A DNA stretch of 64,000 nucleotides from Candidatus Marispirochaeta associata (lineage in GTDB: Bacteria > Spirochaetota > Spirochaetia > JC444 > Marispirochaetaceae): the NCBI GenBank assembly GCA_001749745.1, contig JWTM01000475.1:1-64000 (forward strand), given 5' to 3'. How positions within the stretch are numbered: the stretch's first letter is position 1; the number at the start of each line of letters is the position of its first letter. The notes below the pieces were generated by a model, which saw nothing but the letters and a program-made list of their open reading frames with translations, was not told the origin of the DNA and made no database searches. The position numbers were made by a program, and so were the translations under genes. Positions 26,919 through 36,006 of the stretch are shown in pieces.

Positions 26919-26945
26919 ATGAAGTTACTATACTTTCATATGAAA
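26913..26945. promoter_or_regulatory. Operator-like sites 4 and 5, 21 bp apart
   Basis: TGTCAAATGAAG (26913-26924) and TTTCATATGAAA (26934-26945) begin exactly 21 bases apart. The second is the core of a perfect 16-base palindrome, ACTTTCATATGAAAGT (26932-26947). A plus-strand TTGTCA at 26912-26917 is a likely -35 box for the enzyme gene. Confidence 0.7.
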
Positions 26946-26976
26946 GTTTTAAATCCGTCTTTTTTGAGAGGATGAG

Positions 26977-29388
26977 ATGACTTCACTCTACGCCGATGCT
27001 CCCCGGGAGCTCCAAACTCGATTGGAAGAGGCCGACGCCCTGCCTCTAGCGCCTGAGATTTCGAATCAGAAGCGGAAGATCATGAACGAACAGCGTTGGG
27101 TCTCCACCGAGCAGGCCCGGCTGATCACCGCCGCCTATCGCCGCCACGAAGAGAAACACCGCATTCTAAAGCGGGCCTTCGGACTGGCCGCCTCGCTGGA
27201 GGGTATTCGCTTGCGGATCGATCCGGAGGAGCTGATCGTCGGCAACCGCAGCGCCGGCGTCAGAGCCGGCATTGTCTTCCCCGAAGCGGGATTGAGCTGG
27301 TTGGAGAAGGAGATCGAGACCCTCCCCACCCGGGAACAGGACCGTTTCCAGGTCAAGGACGAGGATGTCCGCTACTTCCGGGAGGAGCTCCTCCCCTACT
27401 GGCGGGGACAGACCCTGGAAGAGGGGATCGCCGCCGCCCGGGGTGAAGAGATCGAGGCCATCGGCAAGGTGGTCAAGATCAACCAGAAGGATCACGCCCA
27501 GGGGCATATCATTCCGGACGTCCGTACCTGGCTTCAGAAGGGCCCCGCCGGGCTGCTGACCGCGGTGAAGAGCCGTCGGGAGAGAGCATCAGGCGATACG
27601 GCGGATTTCTTAGAGTCGGCGGCGATCGTGCTCGAGGCCGCGGTCGGCTTTATCCGCCGTCATGGGGAGCATGCGGAGAAGCTCTCCCGCAATCCCGAGC
27701 ACGCCTCCCATGCCGCCAACCTGGGCGAGATAGCCCGCATCTGCATTAAATTGGCGTCGAGCCCGCCGGAGAACTTCCGCGAGGCCCTGCAGTCGGTCTG
27801 GTTTCTCTTCGTTATCCTGCACCTCGAGTCGAACGCCTCCTCTTTCTCGCCGGGGCGGCTGGATCAATACCTCTACCCCTACTTCGAGAAGGATCTGAAC
27901 GAGGGCCGCATAGATCTCGCATCGGCCCTGGCCCTGATCGAATCCCTCTGGCTCGGCTTCAACAAGATCGTCTACTTACGAAACTCCCAGGGCGCCAAAT
28001 ACTTCGCCGGCTTCCCCATCGGCTTCAACATCGCCTTAGGCGGAAAGAACCGGGACGGGAGCGATTCGGCCAATCTCTTGAGCTTTCTGTGCCTCAAGGC
28101 CCAGGAGCATCTGGGGCTCCCCCAGCCGAACCTCTCGGTGCGACTGCATGAGAAGAGCCCCGAATGGCTGGTGGAGAAGTCCTCCCAGGTGATTGGAAAG
28201 GGAAGCGGCATGCCCCAGATCTTCAACGACGAGTGCGTCATTCCCGCCCTGCGGAACCAGGGCATCGAAGAGCGGGACGCCTACGACTACGGGGTGGTCG
28301 GCTGCGTGGAGCTTTCGACCCAGGGGAACAACCTGGGCTGGAGCGACGCAGCCATGTTCAACCTGGTCAAGGCCCTGGAGCTGACCCTCAACAATGGTGT
28401 CTGCCTTCTGACCGGCAAACAGCTGGGGCCAGACCTGGGGAACCTGGCCGATTATCCCGATTTCGACTCCCTGGTCGCCGCCTTCCGCCGCCAGACGGAG
28501 CACTTTATCGAGCGTATGATCCCGGTCTGCGATTTCGTCGACCGCTACCACGGCGAGTCGATGCCCTCCCCCTTCCTCTCGTCGGTCATCGCCGACTGTA
28601 TCGAGCGCGGAACGGATGTTACCCGGGGCGGCGCCCGCTATAATCTGTCGGGGATCCAGGCTATTCAGGCCGCCAACGTGGCCGACAGCCTGGCGGTCAT
28701 CAAGGAGCTGGTCTTCGAGCGCCGTGAGGTCGGGCCCGGGGAGCTGCTCGAGGCCCTGCGGACCAACTGGCGGGGAAAGGAGGAGCTCCGGCGCAAGGCG
28801 ATCAACAAGGTGCCGAAGTACGGCAACGACGTGACCTGGGTCGACGAGCTGGGGGCGGCGACGGTCCGCCACTTTGCCGATGAGCTGAAGAAATATACCA
28901 ACGCCCGGGGCGGCCCCTACCATACCGGGCTCTATACGGTGTCGGCCCATATCCCGATGGGCAAGAACGTAGGGGCCTCGCCGGACGGGCGCTGCGCCGA
29001 ATCGCCTTTAGCCGACGGCGGGGTTTCGGCCATGTACGGCCGAGACGAACATGGCCCGACGGCGCTGCTGCGCTCGGTGGACCGCCTCGACGGACGGCTG
29101 GGGAGCAACGGCAGCCTCTTGAACATGAAGTTCCTGCCCGAGTTCTTCCAAAAGCGTGCCGATCGACAGAAGTTCAACGCCCTCCTGCGTGGATTCTGCC
29201 GACTGCGGATCAACCATGTTCAGTTCAACGTGGTCCGCAAGGAGGATCTGATCGACGCCCAGCAGAATCCCGACGCCTACCGGGGCCTGACGATTCGGGT
29301 GGCGGGCTACACCGCCTATTTCACCGAACTCGCCCCAGATCTGCAGGATGAGATTATCGCCCGCACGAGCTACGGAGAGATCGACTAA
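26977..29388 (+). CDS. Glycyl radical enzyme, dehydratase/eliminase type (GRE1)
   Basis: This 803-residue protein is a pyruvate-formate-lyase superfamily member. The C-terminal radical motif RVAGYTAYF carries G777. The active-site loop VVGCVELS has C443 and E445. A single Cys followed by Val-Glu is the mark of dehydratases, lyases and decarboxylases rather than true pyruvate formate-lyase, which has two adjacent cysteines. The substrate is unknown; context points to a sugar, anhydrosugar or polyol. Its activase follows 14 bases later. It needs anoxic conditions and S-adenosylmethionine-dependent activation. A similar enzyme of equal length is encoded at 31864-34275. Confidence 0.93.
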   Translation: MTSLYADAPRELQTRLEEADALPLAPEISNQKRKIMNEQRWVSTEQARLITAAYRRHEEKHRILKRAFGLAASLEGIRLRIDPEELIVGNRSAGVRAGIVFPEAGLSWLEKEIETLPTREQDRFQVKDEDVRYFREELLPYWRGQTLEEGIAAARGEEIEAIGKVVKINQKDHAQGHIIPDVRTWLQKGPAGLLTAVKSRRERASGDTADFLESAAIVLEAAVGFIRRHGEHAEKLSRNPEHASHAANLGEIARICIKLASSPPENFREALQSVWFLFVILHLESNASSFSPGRLDQYLYPYFEKDLNEGRIDLASALALIESLWLGFNKIVYLRNSQGAKYFAGFPIGFNIALGGKNRDGSDSANLLSFLCLKAQEHLGLPQPNLSVRLHEKSPEWLVEKSSQVIGKGSGMPQIFNDECVIPALRNQGIEERDAYDYGVVGCVELSTQGNNLGWSDAAMFNLVKALELTLNNGVCLLTGKQLGPDLGNLADYPDFDSLVAAFRRQTEHFIERMIPVCDFVDRYHGESMPSPFLSSVIADCIERGTDVTRGGARYNLSGIQAIQAANVADSLAVIKELVFERREVGPGELLEALRTNWRGKEELRRKAINKVPKYGNDVTWVDELGAATVRHFADELKKYTNARGGPYHTGLYTVSAHIPMGKNVGASPDGRCAESPLADGGVSAMYGRDEHGPTALLRSVDRLDGRLGSNGSLLNMKFLPEFFQKRADRQKFNALLRGFCRLRINHVQFNVVRKEDLIDAQQNPDAYRGLTIRVAGYTAYFTELAPDLQDEIIARTSYGEID

Positions 29389-29402
29389 AGGAGCCTGCCC
29401 TT

Positions 29403-30323
29403 ATGAAAGGAACCGTTTTCGACATCAAACGCTTTGCCATCCACGACGGACCGGGAATCCGCACCTCGATCTTCCTCAAAGGCTGCCCCCTCTCCTGCCT
29501 CTGGTGCCAGAATCCGGAGGGAATCCCGGCCGACCCGGTGCTCTGGTACTTCCACTCCAAGTGCATCCGCTGCGGCCGCTGTATCGGCGCCTGTCCCGAA
29601 GGGGCCCTCGAGGCGCGGGAGGAGAGCAGCCTCTACATTCACATCGACCGGGAGCGGTGCACCGGCTGCGGAGCCTGCGTTAAAGCCTGTCCCACCGGCG
29701 CCCTCGATTTCGTGGGGGAGGAGCGGGAGAGCGGCGAGCTCATCGCCGAGGTGATGAAGGACGCCGCCTTCTACGCCAACTCCGGCGGGGGCATGACCCT
29801 GACCGGCGGGGATCCCCTCTACCAGCCGGAGTTCGCCCTCGAGCTCCTGGCCCTGGCCAAAGAGAAGGGGATCCACACCGCGGTCGAGACCTCTATGCAG
29901 GCCGACCGGGGGGCAATTACCGCCATCGAACCCTATGTGGATCTCTTCATCGTCGACCTGAAACTGATCGACTCCGAGCTGCACCGCACGTACGCCGGGG
30001 TTCCCAACGACGAGATCAAGACCAATTTCGAGTACCTCGCCGGCAGCCCGGTAGAGCTCCTGGTCCGCATACCGCTTATTCCCGGCTTCACCGACTCGGA
30101 CGAGAACCTGCGCGGCATCGGGGAGTACGTGGCCTCGGTCGATCCGGCAATCCCGATGGAGCTGATCAACTACAACCCCTTAGCGAAGGATAAGTACGCG
30201 GTCCTGGCCGAGGAGTACCGGGTAAAGGGACCGCAGACCCAGCTTCCGGCGGAACGGCTGGCTGAATTGAAGGCCATTCTCCAGCAGGCGGGTGTAGAGG
30301 TTATCGTGGACGATGAAGAGTAG
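29403..30323 (+). CDS. Glycyl radical enzyme activase (radical SAM)
   Basis: The 306-residue protein has the radical-SAM motif CX3CX2C (C28, C32, C35 in GCPLSCLWCQNPEG) and a ferredoxin insert with two 4Fe-4S motifs (CIRCGRCIGACP and CTGCGACVKACP), typical of activases other than PflA. It generates the 5'-deoxyadenosyl radical that abstracts hydrogen from the enzyme's glycine. It is the only activase in the window and lies between two glycyl radical enzymes, so it probably serves both. AAGGAG precedes the ATG. It overlaps the GMC gene by 11 bases. Confidence 0.95.
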   Translation: MKGTVFDIKRFAIHDGPGIRTSIFLKGCPLSCLWCQNPEGIPADPVLWYFHSKCIRCGRCIGACPEGALEAREESSLYIHIDRERCTGCGACVKACPTGALDFVGEERESGELIAEVMKDAAFYANSGGGMTLTGGDPLYQPEFALELLALAKEKGIHTAVETSMQADRGAITAIEPYVDLFIVDLKLIDSELHRTYAGVPNDEIKTNFEYLAGSPVELLVRIPLIPGFTDSDENLRGIGEYVASVDPAIPMELINYNPLAKDKYAVLAEEYRVKGPQTQLPAERLAELKAILQQAGVEVIVDDEE

Positions 30324-31809
30324 CTACGACGCGGTGGTCATCGGCTCCGGCATGGGCGGGAGCGTTATTACACGCCGGCTGGTCGAGGCCGGCTTCGAGG
30401 TCTGCCTGCTGGAGCGAGGCGACTTCATCCCCCAGGAGAAGGCCAACTGGGATATCGCCGAAATCGCTGTCAATAAACGCTACCGGGCCGACGAGACCTG
30501 GTACGATGGGCGGGGGCGGCCCTTCTCGCCGCGAGCCTTCTACAACGTGGGCGGGGCGAGCAAGTTCTACGGCGGCTCGGCCTTCAGGCTGCGCCGGGAG
30601 GATTTCGAGGAACAACGCTACACAGACGGCACCTCTCCGGCCTGGCCGTATCCCTACGACGAGCTTAGCCCCTGGTACGATCAGGCCGAGGAGCTCTTAA
30701 AGATCCGCGGTCGCCGGGGCGAGGATCCGACCGATCCGGGCGGCGCCGAGTACCCCGCCGAGGCGGTGGAACACGAGGATGAGATCGCTCGGCTGGCGGA
30801 GCGCCTGGCGAAGCAGGGACTCCACCCCTTCCATACCCCGCTGGCGGTCGATTTCGGCCCCGGCGGCCGCTGCCGCAAGGGGAGTCCCTGCGACGGTTTT
30901 CCCTGCATGGTGCGGGCCAAAGGGGATGCCGAGAACCGTATCCTGCGGCCGGTCTACACCAAAAAGCCGGCCAACCTAACCCTGCTGACAAAGGCCAAGG
31001 CTCTGCGGATTCTGGCCGATCCCGAAGGCCGGCGGGTTCGGAGCGTCGAGTTCGAACACGAAGGAATCACCAAAGAGGTCGCGGCCCGCATCGTGGTGCT
31101 TTCCGCCGGGGCGATTCAGTCGGCCCTGCTGCTCCTCGATTCCCGACTGGCCGACTCCAGCGGTCTTGTCGGCCGGAACTATCTCTGCCACAACAACAGC
31201 GTCCTCATCGCCTTCAACCCCTTCAGGCGCAATCCCACCCGGCTGCAGAAGACCTTGTCGGTCAACGACTACTATCTGCCCCGGGACGAGAAGTCGGCCG
31301 CCGGGAATATCCAGATGCGGGGCAAGATCCATCCCGAGATGCTCATCTCCCACCCCAATCCGCTCGTCAGGCTCCTGCGCAACTTCATCGCCCCCCGCAG
31401 TCTCGATTTCTGGATCATGTCCGAGGATCTGCCTACGCGTGAGAACCGGGTCTACCGGGACGGTAAGGGCCGCATTCGGATCGAGCGCCGTCCGACGCGC
31501 AAAACGGCCCACCGTCGACTGGTACGCCGGCTGAAGCGCCACCTGCGAATCGCTGGCTATCCTTTCTGTTTCGTTACCCGCCGGGGGGCGGAGTCGATCC
31601 AGCATCAATGCGGAACCCTGCGCATGGGAAACGATCCCTCCACCTCCGTACTCGACGGCCACTGCCGCAGCCACGATCATCCCAATCTCTATGTGGTGGA
31701 CGGGAGCTTCTTCCCCTCATCGGGGGCGGTCAATCCGGCCCTGACCATCGTTGCCCAGGCCCTAAAGGTAGCCGACCGCCTCATCGCCGAGATAAGCGGC
31801 CCGATTTGA
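30313..31809 (+). CDS. GMC-family FAD oxidoreductase
   Basis: This 498-residue flavoprotein has the FAD motif VVIGSGMGGSVITRRLVEAG at residues 8-27, GGASKFYGGSAFRL, a CGTLRMG motif with the active-site histidine region HQCGTLRMGND, and the C-terminal VDGSFFPSSGAVNPALTI. GMC enzymes oxidise alcohols; bacterial members include glucoside 3-dehydrogenases and sorbitol or gluconate dehydrogenases. It is translationally coupled to the activase. Oxidation of a sugar or polyol hydroxyl before or after radical cleavage is a reasonable role. The electron acceptor is unknown in this anaerobic setting, and no cytochrome gene is near. Confidence 0.88.
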   Translation: MKSSYDAVVIGSGMGGSVITRRLVEAGFEVCLLERGDFIPQEKANWDIAEIAVNKRYRADETWYDGRGRPFSPRAFYNVGGASKFYGGSAFRLRREDFEEQRYTDGTSPAWPYPYDELSPWYDQAEELLKIRGRRGEDPTDPGGAEYPAEAVEHEDEIARLAERLAKQGLHPFHTPLAVDFGPGGRCRKGSPCDGFPCMVRAKGDAENRILRPVYTKKPANLTLLTKAKALRILADPEGRRVRSVEFEHEGITKEVAARIVVLSAGAIQSALLLLDSRLADSSGLVGRNYLCHNNSVLIAFNPFRRNPTRLQKTLSVNDYYLPRDEKSAAGNIQMRGKIHPEMLISHPNPLVRLLRNFIAPRSLDFWIMSEDLPTRENRVYRDGKGRIRIERRPTRKTAHRRLVRRLKRHLRIAGYPFCFVTRRGAESIQHQCGTLRMGNDPSTSVLDGHCRSHDHPNLYVVDGSFFPSSGAVNPALTIVAQALKVADRLIAEISGPI

Positions 31810-31834
31810 CAAATCTATCATTTGAAACTAAAAT
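31806..31834 (+). promoter_or_regulatory. Promoter of the GRE2-ROK-DeoR operon
   Basis: TTGACA (31806-31811) and TAAAAT (31829-31834) are 17 bases apart. The -35 box overlaps the stop codon (TGA 31807-31809) of the GMC gene, so the promoter is built into the upstream gene's end. Confidence 0.75.
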
Positions 31835-31848
31835 ACTTTTATTCGAAA
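31816..31848. promoter_or_regulatory. Operator-like sites 6 and 7, 21 bp apart
   Basis: TATCATTTGAAA (31816-31827) lies between the -35 and -10 boxes, and TTTTATTCGAAA (31837-31848) lies just after the -10 box. They begin exactly 21 bases apart, as at the two other paired promoters. The second copy is the weakest of the set. Confidence 0.6.
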
Positions 31849-31863
31849 GAGGAGAATACCAGT

Positions 31864-34275
31864 ATGAGCGCCACCTCAACCAAGCCCCTCACAGGCCGTA
31901 CGGCGATACTCAGGGATCAGGTTATAAAAACTCCTTCGGGAATCTGTCTCGACCGGGCCCGGGCCTATACCGCCATATATAAGCAACATCAGGACAAGCC
32001 GGTTATCCTCAAGCGGGCGCTGGCTATCGAGAAGACCCTCAAGGAGATGAAGATCTTCATCACCCCGGGGGAACTCTTAGTAGGCAATCAATCCTCCGCG
32101 CTCCGGGCGGCGCCGATCTTCCCCGAGTATGCGGTGGAATGGATCCTGAACGAGATAGACGAGTTCGATCAGCGGCCGGGAGACAAGTTCTTTATCCGCG
32201 AGGATCAGCGGGAGGAGCTGATCGATATCTGCCGCTGGTGGGAGGGAAAGACCACCCTGGAAAAGGGCCGCCACCTAATGGGCGAGACCTTACGGGAAAT
32301 CCACAAGACGACGATGATCAAGGCCGAGGGGAACCTCACCTCCGGCGACGCCCATATCGCCATCAACGCCGAGCGGCTGCTGGCCACCGGCATCGGCGCC
32401 TACCTGAAAGAGATCCGGGAGCGTCAGGCGGGACTCTTCGACACCGACCTGCAGAGTATCAAGAAGCGGCAGTTCTACCGGGCCGCCGAGATATCGATGC
32501 GGGCGGTGACGGCCTATATCGAACGCTACGCCGCGCTGGCCCGGGAGGAGGCCGCCCGGGAATCCGAACAGATGCGCAGGGGAGAGCTCGAGCGAATCGC
32601 CGGTATCTGCGAGCACATCGCCCTCGAGCCGCCGAGGGACTTCTACGAAGCCCTGCAGCTGACCCTCTTCATCCAGCTCATCCTGCAGATCGAGAGCAAC
32701 GGCCACTCCATGTCCTTAGGCAGGATGGATCAGTACCTCTATACTTTCTACCATAGGGATATCGAGGCCGGGACCTTGACCGAGGAGTTCGCCGCCGAGC
32801 TTCTGGAGAACACCTGGATCAAGCTCTTGAGCGTCAACAAGATCCGCTCCTGGTCCCACACCCGCTTCTCCGCCGGCGGCCCCCTCTACCAGAACGTCAC
32901 CATCGGCGGCGTCGATATCCACGGCAGGGATGCGGTCAACGATCTGAGCTACCTGATTCTGCGGACGGTGGGAGAGATGAAGCTGACCCAGCCGAACCTC
33001 TCGGTCCGCTACCACAAGGGAATGAGCGAGGAGTTCCTGCTCGAGTGCGTCCGGGTAATCGAGAAGGGCTTCGGGATGCCCGCCTTCAACAACGACGAGA
33101 TCGTAATCGACGAGTTCGTCAAACTCGGGGTCAAGGAGGAGGACGCCCGCAACTACTCCGCTATCGGCTGCATCGAGGTGGCCGTCCCGGGCAAATGGGG
33201 CTACCGCTGCACCGGCAAGCACTTCATCAACTTCATGCGGGTCTTCCTGTCGGCGCTCAACAACGGTACCGATCCTGTCTCGGGCAAGCAGTTCTGTCCC
33301 GGAACCGGCAGGCTCGAGGATTTCTCATCCTACGACCAGCTTGTGGCCGCCTGGGACAAACAGATCCGCTACTACGCCAAAGCCGGCGTCGCTATCGACG
33401 CCGCGGTGGACGTGGTTCTGATGGAAGAGGGACCGGACGTCATCTGCTCGGTGTTAGTGGACGACTGCCTCGAGCGGGGACTGACGATCCACGAGGGGGG
33501 CTCGGTCTACGACTTCGTCTCCGGCCTGCAGGTAGGCATCGCTAATTTAGGGAACAGCCTGGCGGCGATCAAGAAGCTGGTCTTCGAGGAGAAGCGCATC
33601 ACAGCCTCCGAGCTAATGTCGGCCATCGCGAACGACTTCGCCGGCGCCGAGGGGGAGCGGATCCGCCAGCTCCTCTTAAACGGCGCCCCCAAGTTCGGGA
33701 ACGACGACGATTATGTCGACCTGCTCCTGAAAGAGGCCTACGACTGTTACCTGGACGAGATCAAAGCCTACCGCACTATCCGCGACGGCAAAGGCCCCAT
33801 CGGCTGCCGCTACTACGGCGGAACCTCGTCGATTTCGGCCAACGTCCCCTCCGGCGCGGTCTGTCCCGCTACCCCGGACGGGCGCAAGGCCTGGGTCCCC
33901 TTAGCCGAAGGGAGTTCGCCCTCGGCCGGTACCGACGTCAACGGACCGACCTCGGTCTTCAACTCCATGGGCAAGCTGCCGACTGAGAAGATTCTCGGCG
34001 GGGTGCTCCTGAACCAGAAGCTCACCCCGGCCATCTTGGCGACCGGGAGCAATAAGCGCAAGCTGATTCACCTCTTCCGGACCTTCTTCGACTATCTTCG
34101 CGGTTGGCACGTGCAGTACAACGTGGTCGACCGGGAGACCCTGCTCAAGGCCCAGGCCGATCCCGAGCAGTACCGAGACCTGGTGGTGCGGGTGGCGGGC
34201 TATTCGGCCTTCTTCACCACCTTGAGCCCGGATACGCAGGACGACATCATCGCCCGGACGGAGCAGGAGTTATGA
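31864..34275 (+). CDS. Glycyl radical enzyme, YbiW/PflD-like (GRE2)
   Basis: The 803-residue protein has the radical motif RVAGYSAFF with G779 and the active-site loop AIGCIEVAVPGKWGYR with C436 and E438. This loop resembles the YbiW/PflD branch of the superfamily, whose members are not pyruvate formate-lyases. I recall a report of a glycyl radical enzyme acting on 1,5-anhydroglucitol-6-phosphate in this branch, but cannot verify it here. An in-frame ATG at 31822 overlaps the promoter, so ATG 31864 with AGAGGAG before it is the start. The gene is coupled to a ROK kinase (ATGA overlap), consistent with a phosphorylated substrate. Confidence 0.92.
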   Translation: MSATSTKPLTGRTAILRDQVIKTPSGICLDRARAYTAIYKQHQDKPVILKRALAIEKTLKEMKIFITPGELLVGNQSSALRAAPIFPEYAVEWILNEIDEFDQRPGDKFFIREDQREELIDICRWWEGKTTLEKGRHLMGETLREIHKTTMIKAEGNLTSGDAHIAINAERLLATGIGAYLKEIRERQAGLFDTDLQSIKKRQFYRAAEISMRAVTAYIERYAALAREEAARESEQMRRGELERIAGICEHIALEPPRDFYEALQLTLFIQLILQIESNGHSMSLGRMDQYLYTFYHRDIEAGTLTEEFAAELLENTWIKLLSVNKIRSWSHTRFSAGGPLYQNVTIGGVDIHGRDAVNDLSYLILRTVGEMKLTQPNLSVRYHKGMSEEFLLECVRVIEKGFGMPAFNNDEIVIDEFVKLGVKEEDARNYSAIGCIEVAVPGKWGYRCTGKHFINFMRVFLSALNNGTDPVSGKQFCPGTGRLEDFSSYDQLVAAWDKQIRYYAKAGVAIDAAVDVVLMEEGPDVICSVLVDDCLERGLTIHEGGSVYDFVSGLQVGIANLGNSLAAIKKLVFEEKRITASELMSAIANDFAGAEGERIRQLLLNGAPKFGNDDDYVDLLLKEAYDCYLDEIKAYRTIRDGKGPIGCRYYGGTSSISANVPSGAVCPATPDGRKAWVPLAEGSSPSAGTDVNGPTSVFNSMGKLPTEKILGGVLLNQKLTPAILATGSNKRKLIHLFRTFFDYLRGWHVQYNVVDRETLLKAQADPEQYRDLVVRVAGYSAFFTTLSPDTQDDIIARTEQEL

Positions 34276-35246
34276 AACAGAAACTACTCTGCGGCGTCGA
34301 CATCGGCGGGACGAAGCTGGCGGCCGCCCTCTACCAACAGAGCGGAGAACAGGTCTTGCGCCTGGAGATACACGATCATGTCGATTTAGCCAACGACGCC
34401 TTTACCGAGCGGGTCGTGAGTCTGGTGGAAGAGCTCTTTGAGCGGGCCGGAATCTCCGCTAAGGAGGTAGTGGGAGTCGGCATCGGCTTCGCCGGCCATG
34501 TGCGTTTCAAAGAGGGGGTGATCATCACCACCAGCAACTTCCGCATCCCCTTCAAGAATTATCCCCTGAAGGCCAAAATCGAGGAGGCTCTAAAGCTTCC
34601 GGTAGTAGTCGACAACGACGCCAACGCCCAGGCCTATGGTGAGTTCCGCTTCGGCGCCGGCCGGCATACGGAGGATATGGTCTTTCTTACGGTGAGCTCC
34701 GGTATCGGGGCCGGCATCATCCTCGATAAACGCCTTATCCGCGGGGTGACAGGAACCGCCGGAGAGATCGGCCACACGATCGTCAAATACGACTCGGATG
34801 TCTACTGTACCTGCGGCAATCCCGGTTGCCTAATGGCCCTCTCGTCGGGAATCTTCTTCCCCGAACTATTTCGCCGAAAACTGGAGGCGGGCCTTAGGAC
34901 CGAGACCGGAATTACCCCCGAAACAGTTGATCGGGTTAACGGCAAGCTGATCGCCGCGGGCTTCGCCGAAAAGGATCCCGTCTGCACCGCCATCGTCAAG
35001 GAGTCGGCGGAGATCGTCGGTATCGGGATCTACAACCTCTTCGCCATGTTGAATCCCGAAGCGGTAATCCTCGGGGGGGGACTGATGAATCTGGGTCCTG
35101 AATACCTGCAGATGATTCAGGAGTCTTTCCTTTCCCATGTCCACGATATGATGTATGATAGGCTCGAAATTTTGAATGCAGAGTTAGGAAGCGACTCCGG
35201 GCTGATCGGCGCCGCTGCGCTGCCCTTGGAGCAAGGCTATGAATAA
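34272..35246 (+). CDS. ROK-family sugar kinase
   Basis: This 324-residue protein has the ATP-binding start LLCGVDIGGTKLAAAL, the sugar-binding GVGIGFAGHV region, VVVDNDANAQAYGE, and the zinc-type ROK signature CTCGNPGCL. It should phosphorylate a hexose or related sugar at the 6-position. Its ATG overlaps the stop of GRE2 and its end overlaps the DeoR gene by 8 bases, so kinase, radical enzyme and regulator are made together. A nucleophile/base aspartate lies in DNDAN. Confidence 0.93.
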   Translation: MKQKLLCGVDIGGTKLAAALYQQSGEQVLRLEIHDHVDLANDAFTERVVSLVEELFERAGISAKEVVGVGIGFAGHVRFKEGVIITTSNFRIPFKNYPLKAKIEEALKLPVVVDNDANAQAYGEFRFGAGRHTEDMVFLTVSSGIGAGIILDKRLIRGVTGTAGEIGHTIVKYDSDVYCTCGNPGCLMALSSGIFFPELFRRKLEAGLRTETGITPETVDRVNGKLIAAGFAEKDPVCTAIVKESAEIVGIGIYNLFAMLNPEAVILGGGLMNLGPEYLQMIQESFLSHVHDMMYDRLEILNAELGSDSGLIGAAALPLEQGYE

Positions 35247-36006
35247 ACGCCATAAAGAGATCCTCAACATCCTCTCGTCGGGACAGCAGGCCAGCGTCAA
35301 CGAGCTCTCCGATCAGCTCTCGGTAAGTCCGGCGACGATCCGCCAGGATTTGACCACCCTCGAGAATAAAGGCTTCCTGCGCCGAGTTCACGGCGGAGCG
35401 GTGATCGACGAGAGCGAGGATATCGCCCACCGGATGGCGATCAACTACGACAAGAAACTGCAGATCGCCCGAGCCGCCCAGGATTTCGTCCAGCCCGGAG
35501 AGACCATCTTCGTCGAGTCGGGATCGATAAACGCCCTCTTCGCCAAAGAGGTCTGCAAAATCGACAAGGTGACGATTATTACCAATAACGCCTTTATCGC
35601 CCGGCACGTGGGGGATACGGGCAGCGGCAACGTCATCCTCCTCGGGGGAATCTACCAGGCGGCCAGCGAGTGCATCGTCGGCAATCTCGCGCGCCACTGC
35701 CTGAGCAATCTCAACTTCAGCAAGGCTTTTATCGGGGTCGACGGCTTCACGCCGACCACCGGCTTTACCGGCCGGGATATGATGCGGGCCGAGCTGAACG
35801 CCGAGATCATCCAGCGTAGCAACGAGGTATTCATTCTCTCGGACTCGACCAAATTCGGCAAGATCGCCCTTTCCCGCTACTGCGGCGCCGAGGATATCGA
35901 CGTACTGATCACCGACAGCGAACTTCCGGCGGAATACCGGGAGCTCTTTATCGAGAACCAGGTCAATGTCATTCTAGCCGACGCAGAAGCGGCCCTGAAG
36001 CGCTAG
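35239..36006 (+). CDS. DeoR/GlpR-family transcriptional regulator
   Basis: The 255-residue protein has an N-terminal winged helix (ASVNELSDQLSVSPATIRQD, then LENKGFLRRVHGGAV) and a DeoR sensor domain with SGSINALFAKEV and KAFIGVDGFTPTTG, which bind sugar phosphates. It is the last gene of the GRE2 operon and is the best candidate to recognise the TTTCATAYGAAA-like sites at the regional promoters. DeoR-family operators often contain TTTC/GAAA half-sites and come as repeated copies. The assignment is an inference. Confidence 0.93.
   Translation: MNKRHKEILNILSSGQQASVNELSDQLSVSPATIRQDLTTLENKGFLRRVHGGAVIDESEDIAHRMAINYDKKLQIARAAQDFVQPGETIFVESGSINALFAKEVCKIDKVTIITNNAFIARHVGDTGSGNVILLGGIYQAASECIVGNLARHCLSNLNFSKAFIGVDGFTPTTGFTGRDMMRAELNAEIIQRSNEVFILSDSTKFGKIALSRYCGAEDIDVLITDSELPAEYRELFIENQVNVILADAEAALKR

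Noticed and set aside
26977..29388. Pyruvate formate-lyase (pflB) as the name for the first glycyl radical enzyme
   Set aside because: The second active-site cysteine of PFL is missing; the loop reads GCVEL.
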